Below the pieces are notes generated by a model. That model saw only the letters and a list, made by a program, of their open reading frames with translations. It did not search any database and was not told where the DNA came from. A stretch of 64,000 bases of DNA, taken from positions 6,262,001-6,326,000 of the forward strand of contig OY969783.1 of NCBI GenBank assembly GCA_963702995.1, read 5' to 3'. The stretch comes from MFD04580-c1 sp963702995. GTDB taxonomy: Bacteria > Planctomycetota > Phycisphaerae > Tepidisphaerales > Tepidisphaeraceae. Made by a program: the position numbers and the translations under genes. Positions 30,154 to 38,950 of this stretch are shown piece by piece; positions within the stretch are counted from its first letter, which is position 1; the number at the start of each line of letters is the position of its first letter.

Positions 30154-31307
30154 CGGCGGCCGGAGGCCGTTTGGCCCGCCGCCCGGGTTCGGGCGACGGC
30201 GTCGTTCACGAACTCTTCCAGGGCCAGCTTCGCGTCCGAATCGTGCATCTGCTTCGGGGGGTGCTTCATGCACCAGGCGGAGACGGGCTCGATCGGGCCG
30301 GCCATGCCGGCGTCCTTCGCGAGCTTGCAGCAGCGGATCGCGTCAACGACCACGGCCGCCGAGTTGGGGGAGTCTTCGACGCTCAGCCGCAGCTCGAGGT
30401 TCATCGGCACGCCGCCGAAACCGGTCCCTTCAATGCGGATGAAGCAGACCTTATTGTCCTTCAGGAAGGGGACGAAGTCGCTCGGGCCGATGTGGATCTG
30501 ATCGGCCGGCAGGGGGACGTCAAGCTGGCTCTGCACGGCTTCGGTCTTGCTGATCTTCTTGCTGCTCAGCCGATCGCGGTTAAGCATGTTCAGGAAGTCG
30601 GTGTTGCCGCCGGTGTTCATCTGGTAGGTCGAATCGATCTTCACGCCCCGGTCGGCGAAGAGACGGGCGAGCGTGCGATGCGTGATCGTCGCGCCGACCT
30701 GGGCCTTGATATCATCGCCGACGCAGGGGAGACCGGCCGCCACGAACTTTCGAGCCCAAACGGGGTCGGAGACGACGAAGCAGGGGACGCAGTTCACAAA
30801 GCCAACCCGCGCGTCCAGCGCCGCCTGGGCATACTGCTCGGTCGCCCGCTGCGAGCCGACGGGCATGTAGCTGACCAGGAGGTCAGCGCCGCTGTCGCGC
30901 AGAACCTGAGCCACATCGACCGGCGCGGCATCGGACGGCTCGAACCGCTGGTGGGGCGGGTAGGTCGCCATATGGGCCGCGACGCCGTCGAGCACCTGGC
31001 CCATTTGCACGGTCACGCCCGACTGCGGGATCCGGGTGAAGAATTGCTTGGTGTTATTGGGGAGCGCAAAGATCGCCTCTTCAAGCGGGCGGCCGACCTT
31101 GCGCGCGTCGATGTCGAACGCGGCGACAACTTCGATGTCTTCGGCGCGGTAGCCACCCAGGACGGGGTGCATCAGTCCCGTGGTTTCGTCAGGTGCCGTC
31201 TGGCCATGCTGCCCGGCCGCACGGGCGGCCGCGTAGTAGTGAATGCCTTGCACAAGCGAACTGGCACAGTTCCCGATCCCGGCGATTGCGATACGAATCC
31301 GCGGCAT
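30150..31307 (-). CDS. Myo-inositol-1-phosphate synthase
   Basis: 385 residues. Opens with the NAD-binding GIGNCASSLVQGIHYY motif, then DIEVVAAFDIDARKVGRPLE, the VGDDIKAQVGATITHR active-site block and NTGGNTDFLNML, together diagnostic of the bacterial MIPS family. It converts glucose 6-phosphate to inositol 1-phosphate for phosphatidylinositol or di-inositol phosphate synthesis. ATG at 31307 follows AGAGGAAC; an open frame of 55 further codons upstream has no conservation. The 3' end is buried in the palindrome 30050-30153. Confidence 0.92.
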   Translation of the reverse strand: MPRIRIAIAGIGNCASSLVQGIHYYAAARAAGQHGQTAPDETTGLMHPVLGGYRAEDIEVVAAFDIDARKVGRPLEEAIFALPNNTKQFFTRIPQSGVTVQMGQVLDGVAAHMATYPPHQRFEPSDAAPVDVAQVLRDSGADLLVSYMPVGSQRATEQYAQAALDARVGFVNCVPCFVVSDPVWARKFVAAGLPCVGDDIKAQVGATITHRTLARLFADRGVKIDSTYQMNTGGNTDFLNMLNRDRLSSKKISKTEAVQSQLDVPLPADQIHIGPSDFVPFLKDNKVCFIRIEGTGFGGVPMNLELRLSVEDSPNSAAVVVDAIRCCKLAKDAGMAGPIEPVSAWCMKHPPKQMHDSDAKLALEEFVNDAVARTRAAGQTASGRR

Positions 31308-31492
31308 GTTCCTCTTGATCCCGTCAGTAAGAATGAGACTCGTCGTCGCGGCAGTCGGCGGGTGCCAGGCCATTGCGGATCCAGAGCGATCCGAAGACTC
31401 CGCCTCAGCTATACGGCCGGCAGCCGACCCTCGTTGCCGCCCAGCGTCGGAAACGCTCTCGTATCGACACAACTCGTTGGATCACCTGCCCG

Positions 31493-32065
31493 TTATACGA
31501 CGGGGAGCGCGACGAGTTTGGCCAGGACCTCGGCATTTCCCTTCCCGCCCTGGATCGGGCTGGGGATGACGCACATCACCTCTAGATCGGCGGCCGCCGC
31601 CTCCCGCTTGACCCGCTCGACCACCTCCGGCACGCATTCGGCCGGGAGGACGCCCTTCACGAGCAGCCCGGCGTCGGCTTCGTAATGCGGCTTGATCAGG
31701 CTGATCACCATCGCGCCGTCGGCCGGCCTGGGGCCGAGCAGCCGTCGGGCGGCCGGTAAAATATGTTTCTGCCTCGTCCAGGCAACATCAATCACCACGA
31801 TCGACACCGCCTCGGGCAATGCCGCGTGCATCGCGTTCGTCCGCTCCATAGCCACGACGCGCGAGTCCTGGCGAAGCTTCCACTCGAGCATCCCGTAGCC
31901 GGTATCGACCGCGTAGACCCGCGCCGCCCCGCGCTGCAGAAGGCAATCGGTAAACCCGCCGGCGTTGCAGCCGAGGTCGGCGCATACCTTGCCCGTCACG
32001 TCCACGCCGAACGCGTCGAGCGCGGCATCCAGCTTCAACCCGGCGCGGGAGACGAAACGGCGCAT
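31493..32065 (-). CDS. TlyA-like FtsJ-fold rRNA methyltransferase lacking the S4 domain
   Basis: 190 residues. Begins MRRFVSRAGLKLDAALDAFG, the linker that in TlyA follows the S4 domain, and continues with the SAM-binding CADLGCNAGGFTDCLLQRGA, then VVIDVAWTRQKHILPAA and LIKPHYEADAGLL. TlyA (usually 245-280 residues) 2'-O-methylates rRNA and needs its S4 domain for RNA binding; here the first 60 or so residues are missing although the frame is open upstream without S4 similarity. So it is either a planctomycete S4-less subtype or truncated. Same strand as the inositol-phosphate synthase, 185 bp upstream of it. Confidence 0.8.
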   Translation of the reverse strand: MRRFVSRAGLKLDAALDAFGVDVTGKVCADLGCNAGGFTDCLLQRGAARVYAVDTGYGMLEWKLRQDSRVVAMERTNAMHAALPEAVSIVVIDVAWTRQKHILPAARRLLGPRPADGAMVISLIKPHYEADAGLLVKGVLPAECVPEVVERVKREAAAADLEVMCVIPSPIQGGKGNAEVLAKLVALPVV

Positions 32066-32260
32066 CGGGCCATTGTATCCGCCGGGACCGGATTTACGGG
32101 TAGACGCCGTTCCGCTCCAGCGCCTAGGCTTTTGCCCTGGCGATGCCAAGAGCGTAGGGCGTGGTTCACCACGCCATCGTGTGGTGCCACGTGGAACCAC
32201 GCCCTGCATTTGTTCCCGCGATCGCCGCGCGTATTGGGCCTTGTCATTCAGGAGCAGCGT

Positions 32261-33269
32261 ATGCGGACGCGTCAGTTGGGCAAGTCGGATGTGTATGTCA
32301 CCCCGGTCATCTTCGGAGCCTGGGCGATCGGCGGATGGATGTGGGGCGGGAATGAGGAGAAAGACTCCATTGATGCGATCCACGCCGCGCTCGACAACGG
32401 CGTCAACACGATCGACACGGCCGCCATCTACGGGATGGGGCACAGTGAGGAGTTGGTCGGCCGGGCGGTTAAGGGGCGTCGCGACAAGGTCGTCATCGCC
32501 ACCAAGTGCGGCATGCGCTGGGACGCGGCCGCCTCGGGCGATCAGGGCTCGGACCCGTGGCCGCAGAAAGACAACGACGGCAGAGACGTCACCATCCGCA
32601 AGAATGCCAAGCCCCTCAGCATCGCCTACGAAGCCGAACAGAGCCTTCGACGACTCCAGACCGACGTGATCGACCTCTACCAGATCCACTGGCCCGACGT
32701 CAGCACGCCGGTGGAAGAGTCGATCCGCGCGATGGAGAAGCTCCGCCAGGAGGGGAAGGTGCGGGCCATCGGCGTCAGCAACTACGACGTCGAATGGCTC
32801 CGCAAGGCGAGCGACGTCGCGACGATCGCCAGCGATCAGCCGCCGTACAGCCTGATCCAGCGGAAGATCGAGAAGGACGTGCTTCCCTTCTGCCGCGAGC
32901 ACCAGATCGGCGTGATCTGCTATTCCCCTCTCGAGCGTGGGCTGCTGACGGGGAAAGTCGGCCCGGATCGCGAATTCGCCCCGGGCGATCACCGAGCCAA
33001 GCACAAGTTCTTCACCGTCGAGAACCGCAAGCGGGTAATCGCGGCCCTTGAGAAGGTGAAGCCGATCGCCGACCGCCACCACGCGAGCTACGCTCAGTTG
33101 GTCATCAATTGGACCGCCCACGAGCCGGGCATCACCGGAGGCGCTCGTCGGGGCAAGGAACGCGGAGCAAGCCACTCACAACGCGGCCGCGTTGAAGTTC
33201 ACGTTGACCGACGAGGAGCGTACCCAGATCCGCGCAGCGTTTGACGACACCGCCAAAGCCGTCGCGTGA
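32261..33269 (+). CDS. Aldo/keto reductase (one frameshift)
   Basis: About 335 residues after removing one inserted G near 33140. TIM-barrel AKR landmarks: FGAWAIGGWMWGG, catalytic Tyr in DTAAIYGMGHSEELVG, catalytic Lys in VVIATKCGMRW, catalytic His in LYQIHWPDV, and IGVICYSPLERGLLTGK. The region after the break recovers the NADPH-binding end (ALVGARNAEQATHNA). Tyr, Lys and His are all present, so an active reductase is expected. AGGAGC is four bases ahead of the ATG. Divergent from the TlyA-like gene. Confidence 0.9.
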
Positions 33270-33491
33270 AGGCCCCCCGGCCGCATCGTCAGCATCCGCC
33301 GATGGATCGCCTCCGCGGCGTTCGGGCGGCCGGCTTGCTGGCGCGAAAGCCCCCCTTCCTGCGGCGACCGATCGACCGACGGCTCCCCGAGTCCGTTAGT
33401 ATGACGTACATTGTAGGCCGGGCTCACATCGCTACCGACGCCGGAAGATCGCGTCATAGGCGGCCTCGGATCACCTATTCCGGTACAACTA

Positions 33492-33601
33492 TTTGAGACC
33501 GTCCCCTTTTCCGTTCATGAGTCGCACCAGCGTGAGGCGGTGGGCGATCGAGTCCCGTCTGCCCTCACGCGTAGAAGGAATGGAGAAGGGGACAGTCTCA
33601 A
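33492..33601. repeat. TTGAGACNGTCCCCTT palindrome (~110 bp)
   Basis: Arms TTTGAGACCGTCCCCTTTTC (from 33492) and GAAGGGGACAGTCTCAA (to 33601) are 25-bp inverted repeats with three mismatches. A nested hairpin GCGTGAGGCGG/CCCTCACGC occupies the centre. The whole gap is therefore one foldback unit with mobile-element-like ends. Confidence 0.65.
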
Positions 33602-33652
33602 CTTAGACGAGCATCACTGTCTTTTGCCTGGCCGCTGCACGGGCGACGCGGC

Positions 33653-33670
33653 GGCACGCGGTGCGTGCCC
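33653..33670. repeat. REP-like short palindrome
   Basis: GGCACGCGGTGCGTGCCC, second copy of the short palindrome seen at 10150-10166. It abuts the 3' end of the zinc-motif protein gene. Confidence 0.55.
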
Positions 33671-33679
33671 TGCGTGCAG

Positions 33680-33980
33680 TCAGTTGTTCCCGGCCGTTAA
33701 GCCGCGCGGTTTTCCCAGCGGGTTGGCGAGGAACCGCTTGTGGCAGGCGGGGCAGAGGCGGTACTCGAAGCGGCGGTGGACGTCGTCCTGCATCTGTTCT
33801 TCCGTCACGCCGTCGAGTTGTTGCATCAGGTCGGCGAGTTGCTGGCTGAAATCGGCCTCTTGGAGTTCTTCGGCGGAGATGGGCGGGGAGGAGGGCTCGG
33901 CGAAGACGTCGATCCGGACCACGTATGAGTCGTACAACCCGACCGGGCGCGCAGAGATCGCAGGGCACTTCGTCGGGCAT
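33680..33980 (-). CDS. Small conserved protein with CxxC zinc motifs (one frameshift)
   Basis: About 99 residues once an extra base near 33950 is removed. Starts MPDEVPCDLC, then after the break LYDSYVVRIDVFAEPSSPPI, a Glu/Leu-rich helix (ELQEADFSQQLADLMQQLDG) and ends with RFEYRLCPACHKRFLANPLG. The paired CDLC and CPAC motifs suggest one zinc ribbon closing the ends of the protein. This is a conserved planctomycete small hypothetical; its role is unknown. Divergent from metG, 260 bp away. Confidence 0.6.
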
Positions 33981-34239
33981 GCCGCCGATTGTAGCGGCCG
34001 CCGCATGGAACACCCTCCCCGCCGGCTTGATCGGACCGGCCCCGGCCACAATAATGCGCCGATGAGCCATCGTCCCGTTCGAATGATGTTGATGCGCGTC
34101 GGGTGAGACGTCCCGCCCTGTTCGGGGCCGTCTTCCCGCTCGGTTTGCATCGACGTCCGTCGAACGGGACGATGGCTTTTTCATTTGCTGAACCTCGCGG
34201 CGGGCCCCATTCCCGCCGCCTTAGATCGCCGGAGGCCCC

Positions 34240-35832
34240 ATGTCCGACCAGCCGACCGCCGCCAACCCGCCGTCCGGGGCACGGCCCCGCTTCTACATCA
34301 CCACCCCGATCTACTACCCCAACGCCGACCCGCACCTGGGCCACGTCTACACGACAATCGCCGCCGACGTGGCCGCTCGCTACCACCGGCTGCGCGGCGA
34401 TGAGACGTTCTTCCTCACCGGCACCGACGAACACGGCATCAAGATGGTCAAGACGGCCGACGTGGCCGGCATCACGCCGCAGGCGCTGGCCGACCGGGTC
34501 AGCGGCGTCTTCCGAGACCTGTGGGCCGAACTGAAGATCACCAATGACGCCTTCATCCGCACGAGCGACGCGGTCCACAAACGGGGGGTCCAGGCGATCG
34601 TCGAGAAGCTGGTCGCGTCGGGCGACATCTATCTCGGCAGCTACGAAGGGTGGTACGACGAGGGGCAGGAGGAATTTGTCACCGAGACCGACGCCAAGGC
34701 ACAGGACTACAAGTCGGCGATCAGCGGGCGGCCGCTGACGCGATATTCGGAGCCGACCTACTTTTTCCGACTGACGAAATACGTCGGCCGCGTGCTCGAG
34801 CACATCGAGCGCCATCCCCATTTCCTCCAGCCCGAGTCGCGGCGGAACGAAGTGCTCAGCAAGATCAAGCAGGGCGTTGAAGACCTGTCGATCAGCCGGG
34901 CGACGCTGAAGTGGGGCATCCCGATGCTGAGCGACCCGGCGCATGTGGTCTACGTCTGGATCGACGCGCTGAGCAATTACGTCACGGCCCTTGGGTACGG
35001 CAGCGACGATGAGGTGAACTTCCAGAAATTCTGGCCGGCGGATGTTCATCTCATCGGCAAGGACATCCTCTGGTTCCACACGGTCTATTGGCCGGCGATG
35101 CTGTTCGCGCTGGGGCTGGAGCCGCCGAAGCGGGTGGTGGCGCACGGCTGGTTCATGTCGGGCGGGCGGAAGATGAGCAAAACGCTCGGCAACTTCATCG
35201 ACCTGGAGAAGGTCCGCGAGGCGATCGCGACGTATGGGATGGCGCCGTTCCGCTACTTTCTGCTGCGCGGCGTCCCCTTCGGCGCCGACCCGGATTGGAA
35301 CGAAGCGGACCTGGTGAAGGCCGTCAACGAGCTGGCGAACGTCGTCGGGAACTGTCTGAACCGCCTGCTGAAGATGACGAACAACAGCCGCGGCGGCGCG
35401 CTACCGCCGGAAGGGGAGGAGGAAGAGTCGATCGACGCGCCGCTCCGCGCGGCGACCGAGGCGCTCCCCGCGCAGCTGGAGGCCGCCTATACGGCGATGG
35501 AGCTTCAGCAGTGCGCCCTGCTGCCGATCGAACTGGCCCGGATGACCAACGGCTACATCGACGCGACCGCCCCGTTCAAGCTCGCGAAGGACCCGTCCAA
35601 GGCGGCGCGGCTCGACACGATCCTGAACCTCGCGGCCCAGGCGATCTACCGATCGCTGGTCGCGCTATTGCCGATCCTGCCGGACAAGGCTGGGGCCGGG
35701 CTGGCACAGCTCGGCGTCTCGATCGAAGGCAAGACATTGGCCGACCTGTTCGCCGCGCCGCTGCCCGCGGGGCAGCGATTCCTTGAAGGTGTGCCGCTGT
35801 TCGCCAAGGTCGAGGCCAAGAAGGCGCCTTAG
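34240..35832 (+). CDS. metG: Methionyl-tRNA synthetase
   Basis: 530 residues, single-domain core form. Class Ia signatures: PNADPHLGHVYTTIAADV (HIGH box as HLGH) and SGGRKMSKTLGNFIDL (KMSKS box). The connective insert (YEGWYDEGQEEFVTETDA) lacks the Cys knuckles of the zinc-type enzymes, so it belongs to the zinc-free MetG2-like class. There is no C-terminal tRNA-binding extension. The anticodon-binding helical domain follows from about residue 370. Charges tRNA-Met in the cytoplasm. No frameshift. Followed immediately by repeat copy 2 of family 1. Confidence 0.95.
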   Translation: MSDQPTAANPPSGARPRFYITTPIYYPNADPHLGHVYTTIAADVAARYHRLRGDETFFLTGTDEHGIKMVKTADVAGITPQALADRVSGVFRDLWAELKITNDAFIRTSDAVHKRGVQAIVEKLVASGDIYLGSYEGWYDEGQEEFVTETDAKAQDYKSAISGRPLTRYSEPTYFFRLTKYVGRVLEHIERHPHFLQPESRRNEVLSKIKQGVEDLSISRATLKWGIPMLSDPAHVVYVWIDALSNYVTALGYGSDDEVNFQKFWPADVHLIGKDILWFHTVYWPAMLFALGLEPPKRVVAHGWFMSGGRKMSKTLGNFIDLEKVREAIATYGMAPFRYFLLRGVPFGADPDWNEADLVKAVNELANVVGNCLNRLLKMTNNSRGGALPPEGEEEESIDAPLRAATEALPAQLEAAYTAMELQQCALLPIELARMTNGYIDATAPFKLAKDPSKAARLDTILNLAAQAIYRSLVALLPILPDKAGAGLAQLGVSIEGKTLADLFAAPLPAGQRFLEGVPLFAKVEAKKAP

Positions 35833-35833
35833 T

Positions 35834-36040
35834 ACTACAGCGATCGACAACCGAAAAAACATTGCGAACAGGAGAAATCCGAAGCACGAAATCTCAAGGA
35901 AGCAGAAAAGAAGACAAAGCGGAAAACGCCGCGGCCACTTGCATCCGGTTTCTTCCTTTCCCCTTGCTCATTCCTTCGGATTTCGAGCTTCGGATCTCAA
36001 CTTTTGATATGACGCCGTCATACGTGGCTATCGCTGTGGT
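35834..36040 (-). repeat. Dispersed hairpin element, family 1, copy 2
   Basis: About 207 bp starting one base after the metG stop codon. Left end ACTACAGCGATCG, right end GGCTATCGCTGTGGT; inner arms GAAATCCGAAGCACGAAATC and TTCGGATTTCGAGCTTCGG. Its reverse complement aligns with copy 3 (43157-43340) base by base through GAATGAGCAAGGGG.AAAG.AAGAAACC, so it is in the opposite orientation. Confidence 0.85.
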
Positions 36041-36248
36041 GATAAGCCACACACCCCGCCACGGAAGGCCGTGCCTGCCCTACAAGAGGCGGCCGTCGAA
36101 TCTGGTTTTGCTTCGACTTTGTTCGCAAAGGCTACGACAGGCGGCGGCAAATTGTGCCGATAATAGAGCGTCGTTACACTCCGCGCCCCCGGGCGGAACG
36201 GCGAACGACGTTTCTTCCACGAACGCCCGAATTGACAGAGGCTTGCAC

Positions 36249-37643
36249 ATGATCGAACGAATCTTCAAGGCCTACGACGTTCGCGCGACCTATCCCAACC
36301 CGCTGAATGAGGATGCCGCGTGGAAGGTCGGGCATGCGACGGCGCAGTTCCTCAAGCGAAGCCGCCAGAATGTATCGGACGACCAGCGTGTCAAGATGGA
36401 AGAGACGATCGTGGTCGGGCGCGACATGCGGCCGCACTCGGTATCGCTGGCGAAGGCGCTCATCGACGGCATCCGCTCGACCGGCATGAACGTCATCGAC
36501 GTCGGGATGATCGACACCTCGTTCGTCTACTTCGCCATCAACCACCTCGATACCGTCGGCGGCATCCAGGTCACGGCCAGCCACAACCCGATCCAGTACA
36601 ACGGATTCAAGATCAGCGGCCCCAAGGCCAAGCCGATCGGTTCGGCCAGCGGCCTCGACGACATCAAGCGGATCGCCTCGCTCCTGAAGGCTGGCGGCGT
36701 CACCGGGCTCCAGGGCAAGTATGAAGAGATGGACCTTTGGGCGGAATATCGCAAGGTCGTGCTGGGCTTCCTTGACCTGCGCCGCAAGGTCACCGTCACG
36801 ATCGACGGCAGCAATGGCATGGCCGGCAAGATGATCCCAGCCGTCTTCGGCGGCGTGCCGAACCTGACGATCGACCCGATCCTGTTCGAGATTACAGGCA
36901 GCTTCGTTCACGAGCCGAACCCGCTCGTCGAGTCGAACCTGGCAATGCTCAAGCAGCGGATGGCCGTCGCTCCGTCAGACTTTGGCGCCTGCTTCGACGG
37001 CGACGCCGATCGGTGCATGTTCATTGATGAGAAGCGAAACGCCATCGGCTCGGACCTGTTTACCGCGTTGATTGCCGAAGACTTTCTGAAGGACCCCGCC
37101 AACAAAGGCGCGACGATCGTCTACGACCTGCGCTCCAGCCATGTCGTCCCCGACGTGGTGACGGCGCTGGGCGGCGTGCCGCGTCGCGATCGGGTCGGCC
37201 ACGCGTTTATCAAGAAGACGATGGCGGAGACTCGAGCCGTGTTCGGCGGGGAGCTGTCGGGGCACATCTACTTCCGCGATTACTACTTCGCCGACTCGGC
37301 CGCCGTCGCGTTCGCGCGGATGCTGTCGGTCTTCTCCGCCCAGGACAAGCCGATGAGCGCGCTGATCTCGCAATACCAGCGGTATGCCCACAGTGGAGAG
37401 ATCAATTTCCACGTAGAGGACAAGGACGCGAAGATCCGAGAGCTCGCCGACGTCTACCGCAAGGGGCAGATCGATTACTTGGACGGCATCACCGTCGATT
37501 TTGGCGATTGGTGGTTCAACGTACGCAAGAGCAACACCGAGCCCATGCTCCGGCTCAACCTTGAAGCGCCGGACCGGGGGATGCTGGCTGGCAAGCTCGC
37601 GGAGCTGAAAAAGTACCTCGGAGAGCCGGCTGAAGGGCATTGA
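36249..37643 (+). CDS. Phosphomannomutase/phosphoglucomutase
   Basis: 464 residues. Four-domain alpha-D-phosphohexomutase: phosphoserine loop VTASHNPIQYNGFKISG (active-site Ser), metal-binding DGDADRCMFIDE, sugar-binding GGELSGHIYFRD and the phosphate-binding VRKSNTEPMLRLN. Interconverts mannose-6-P/mannose-1-P or glucose-6-P/glucose-1-P to supply GDP-mannose and other nucleotide sugars. ATG at 36249 starts the conserved MIERIFKAYDVRATYP. The 200 bases between repeat copy 2 and the start show nothing beyond another small palindrome (CACGGAAGGCCGTG). Confidence 0.93.
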   Translation: MIERIFKAYDVRATYPNPLNEDAAWKVGHATAQFLKRSRQNVSDDQRVKMEETIVVGRDMRPHSVSLAKALIDGIRSTGMNVIDVGMIDTSFVYFAINHLDTVGGIQVTASHNPIQYNGFKISGPKAKPIGSASGLDDIKRIASLLKAGGVTGLQGKYEEMDLWAEYRKVVLGFLDLRRKVTVTIDGSNGMAGKMIPAVFGGVPNLTIDPILFEITGSFVHEPNPLVESNLAMLKQRMAVAPSDFGACFDGDADRCMFIDEKRNAIGSDLFTALIAEDFLKDPANKGATIVYDLRSSHVVPDVVTALGGVPRRDRVGHAFIKKTMAETRAVFGGELSGHIYFRDYYFADSAAVAFARMLSVFSAQDKPMSALISQYQRYAHSGEINFHVEDKDAKIRELADVYRKGQIDYLDGITVDFGDWWFNVRKSNTEPMLRLNLEAPDRGMLAGKLAELKKYLGEPAEGH

Positions 37644-37646
37644 ACC

Positions 37647-37685
37647 GGCGGCCGCAGGTTGGCGGCCGCAGGTTGGCGGCCGCAG
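37647..37685. repeat. 14-bp tandem repeat (2.8 units)
   Basis: GGCGGCCGCAGGTT repeated directly after the phosphomannomutase stop. Contains NotI-type GCGGCCGC palindromes in each unit; no function evident. Confidence 0.75.
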
Positions 37686-37726
37686 CGGGATCACGTGAGC
37701 CGCCGACCGCCCCTACGATCGGGGGC

Positions 37727-38071
37727 ATGGATTCGAGAACAGACTGCGAAACGACTCCGGAGTCGCGCCGTTGCGCCCTATGCGAACGGCTCGTGCCGGC
37801 CCGGCTGATCACGCTCCACCACCTGACGCCGAGGCAAAAGGGAGGCAAGGCGGCGCACCGAATTCCACTGTGCCGGCCGTGTCACAAACAGATTCACGCG
37901 ACATTCTCGAACACCGATCTCGCACGAGCTTACTCGTCCCTGCAAGCCCTTCACGCCGCACCGGCGCTCCAACCCTTCTTGAAGTGGATCAGACGCCAGA
38001 AACCAGATCGAAACTTCAAGACGCGTGTCGCAAACGACCACCCACGCTCTCGACGTCGATCCCGCGTCTGA
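37727..38071 (+). CDS. HNH nuclease-like zinc-finger protein
   Basis: 114 residues. CALCERLVP, LITLHHLTPRQKGG and IPLCRPCHKQIHATF give the CxxC - HH - CxxC layout of HNH finger proteins (zinc Cys pairs with the catalytic His in LHHL and a second metal His in CHKQIH). Short HNH proteins of this kind nick or cut DNA, often in association with restriction or mobile functions, but many are stand-alone. The 29 codons before ATG 37727 are tandem-repeat derived and not conserved, so the inner ATG is used. No partner recognised. Confidence 0.75.
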   Translation: MDSRTDCETTPESRRCALCERLVPARLITLHHLTPRQKGGKAAHRIPLCRPCHKQIHATFSNTDLARAYSSLQALHAAPALQPFLKWIRRQKPDRNFKTRVANDHPRSRRRSRV

Positions 38072-38098
38072 TCGTCCCGCCGAAGCCGCGAGCAGGGC

Positions 38099-38713
38099 CT
38101 AGGCGCGGCGTTCGTAGGTTCCGACCACTTCCCCCTGGGCGAGCACACGGCCCTTCATCGCCTCCACCAGCACCTCGCGGGTGGTTCCAGGCCCCAGATC
38201 GAGCATCCCGTCGAGTGCGAAGAGCTGGAAATGGTAGTGGTGGACGCCATGGCCGACGGGCGGAACGGGGCCCGAGTAACCATATTCGTCGTTGCTGTTC
38301 TCCCCCTGAATCGCACCGGCCGGGTAGGTCAAGGAGGGGGCCTTGGACAGCCCTTGCGGCAGCATGGTGATGTCGGCGGGAATGTTCCAGATCATCCAGT
38401 GGACGAATGGCTTGGCCTGGGGCGCGTCGGGGTCTTCGCAGATGATGGCGATCGAACGGGCCGCCGCGGGCACGCCTGACCAGCTGAGAGTGGGCGAAAG
38501 GTTTTCCGCACCCTCTTCGGCGGAGAAGATTCGGGGGATCGGCCGCAGCGGCTGAAAGCTGTCGCTCTGGAGGGTCACCGCGCCGTGACCCGCGAGGGCG
38601 GGTTGCTCATGGACAAGCTTCGAAGCCCCCGCTCGGACGGGTGACATCGCCGCGCCGACCGCGTGTCGCACCAGGCGGCCGACAGATTTGGCAGTTTCGG
38701 AAAGAGTCGTCAT
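38099..38713 (-). CDS. YbhB/YbcL-type Raf-kinase-inhibitor-like (PEBP) protein
   Basis: 204 residues. The PEBP domain is recognised from LSPTLSWSGVPAAARSIAII, CEDPDAPQAKPFVHWMIWN and YGYSGPVPPVGHGVHHYHF (ligand pocket residues D-P-D-A and G-x-H-x-Y-x-F). About 75 N-terminal residues are extra and helical, with no signal. Function of bacterial PEBP proteins is unclear (small-ligand or phosphate binding). ATG at 38713 follows AGGAGA. Divergent from the GbsR-type regulator, with a 237-bp shared upstream region rich in TTTCA/TGAAA motifs, so this regulator could control both. Confidence 0.85.
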   Translation of the reverse strand: MTTLSETAKSVGRLVRHAVGAAMSPVRAGASKLVHEQPALAGHGAVTLQSDSFQPLRPIPRIFSAEEGAENLSPTLSWSGVPAAARSIAIICEDPDAPQAKPFVHWMIWNIPADITMLPQGLSKAPSLTYPAGAIQGENSNDEYGYSGPVPPVGHGVHHYHFQLFALDGMLDLGPGTTREVLVEAMKGRVLAQGEVVGTYERRA

Positions 38714-38852
38714 CGCTGTCTCCTGATATTGGGTTAAACAACCCAGGGTGGCAGCAACCGCTATTCCCGGGCGCTCCCCGCGACCAGCACCAAATTCGCT
38801 AAAATGCCAAGTCATTCGTTCCGGCCAGGGGAAGTCGGATAAGTGTCCACCG

Positions 38853-38926
38853 TTTCAGACGTTTCATTAGCGTTGAAATTTTGCTGTCATCTCCGAAACA
38901 GGCCTATATTTCAGGCGTTGATGAAA
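38853..38926. promoter_or_regulatory. Cluster of TTTCA...TGAAA inverted motifs and promoter ahead of the GbsR-type gene
   Basis: Within 75 bp: TTTCA at 38853, TTTCA-N7-TGAAA at 38862-38878 and TTTCA-N8-TGAAA at 38909-38926. A plausible promoter, TTGCTG (38881) and TATATT (38905) with 18-base spacing, lies between the two complete sites, so a dimeric regulator bound there would block it. Autoregulation by the adjacent MarR/GbsR-type protein is the simplest reading. This is inference from motif arrangement only. Confidence 0.5.
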
Positions 38927-38950
38927 CCTGATTTTGGGAGACTAAGCCTC

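Noticed and set aside
30129..31685. 518-codon open frame on the plus strand across inositol-phosphate synthase
   Set aside because: Antisense shadow: the opposite strand encodes complete MIPS motifs.
31763..32260. 166-codon upstream extension of the aldo/keto reductase frame
   Set aside because: Overlaps the divergent TlyA-like gene antisense; the AKR fold begins at 32261 with a good ribosome site.
33603..34184. 193-codon minus-strand frame overlapping the zinc-motif protein
   Set aside because: Gives the correct first residues (MPDEVPCDLC) but then runs out of family frame; explained by a frameshift in the gene at 33680-33980.
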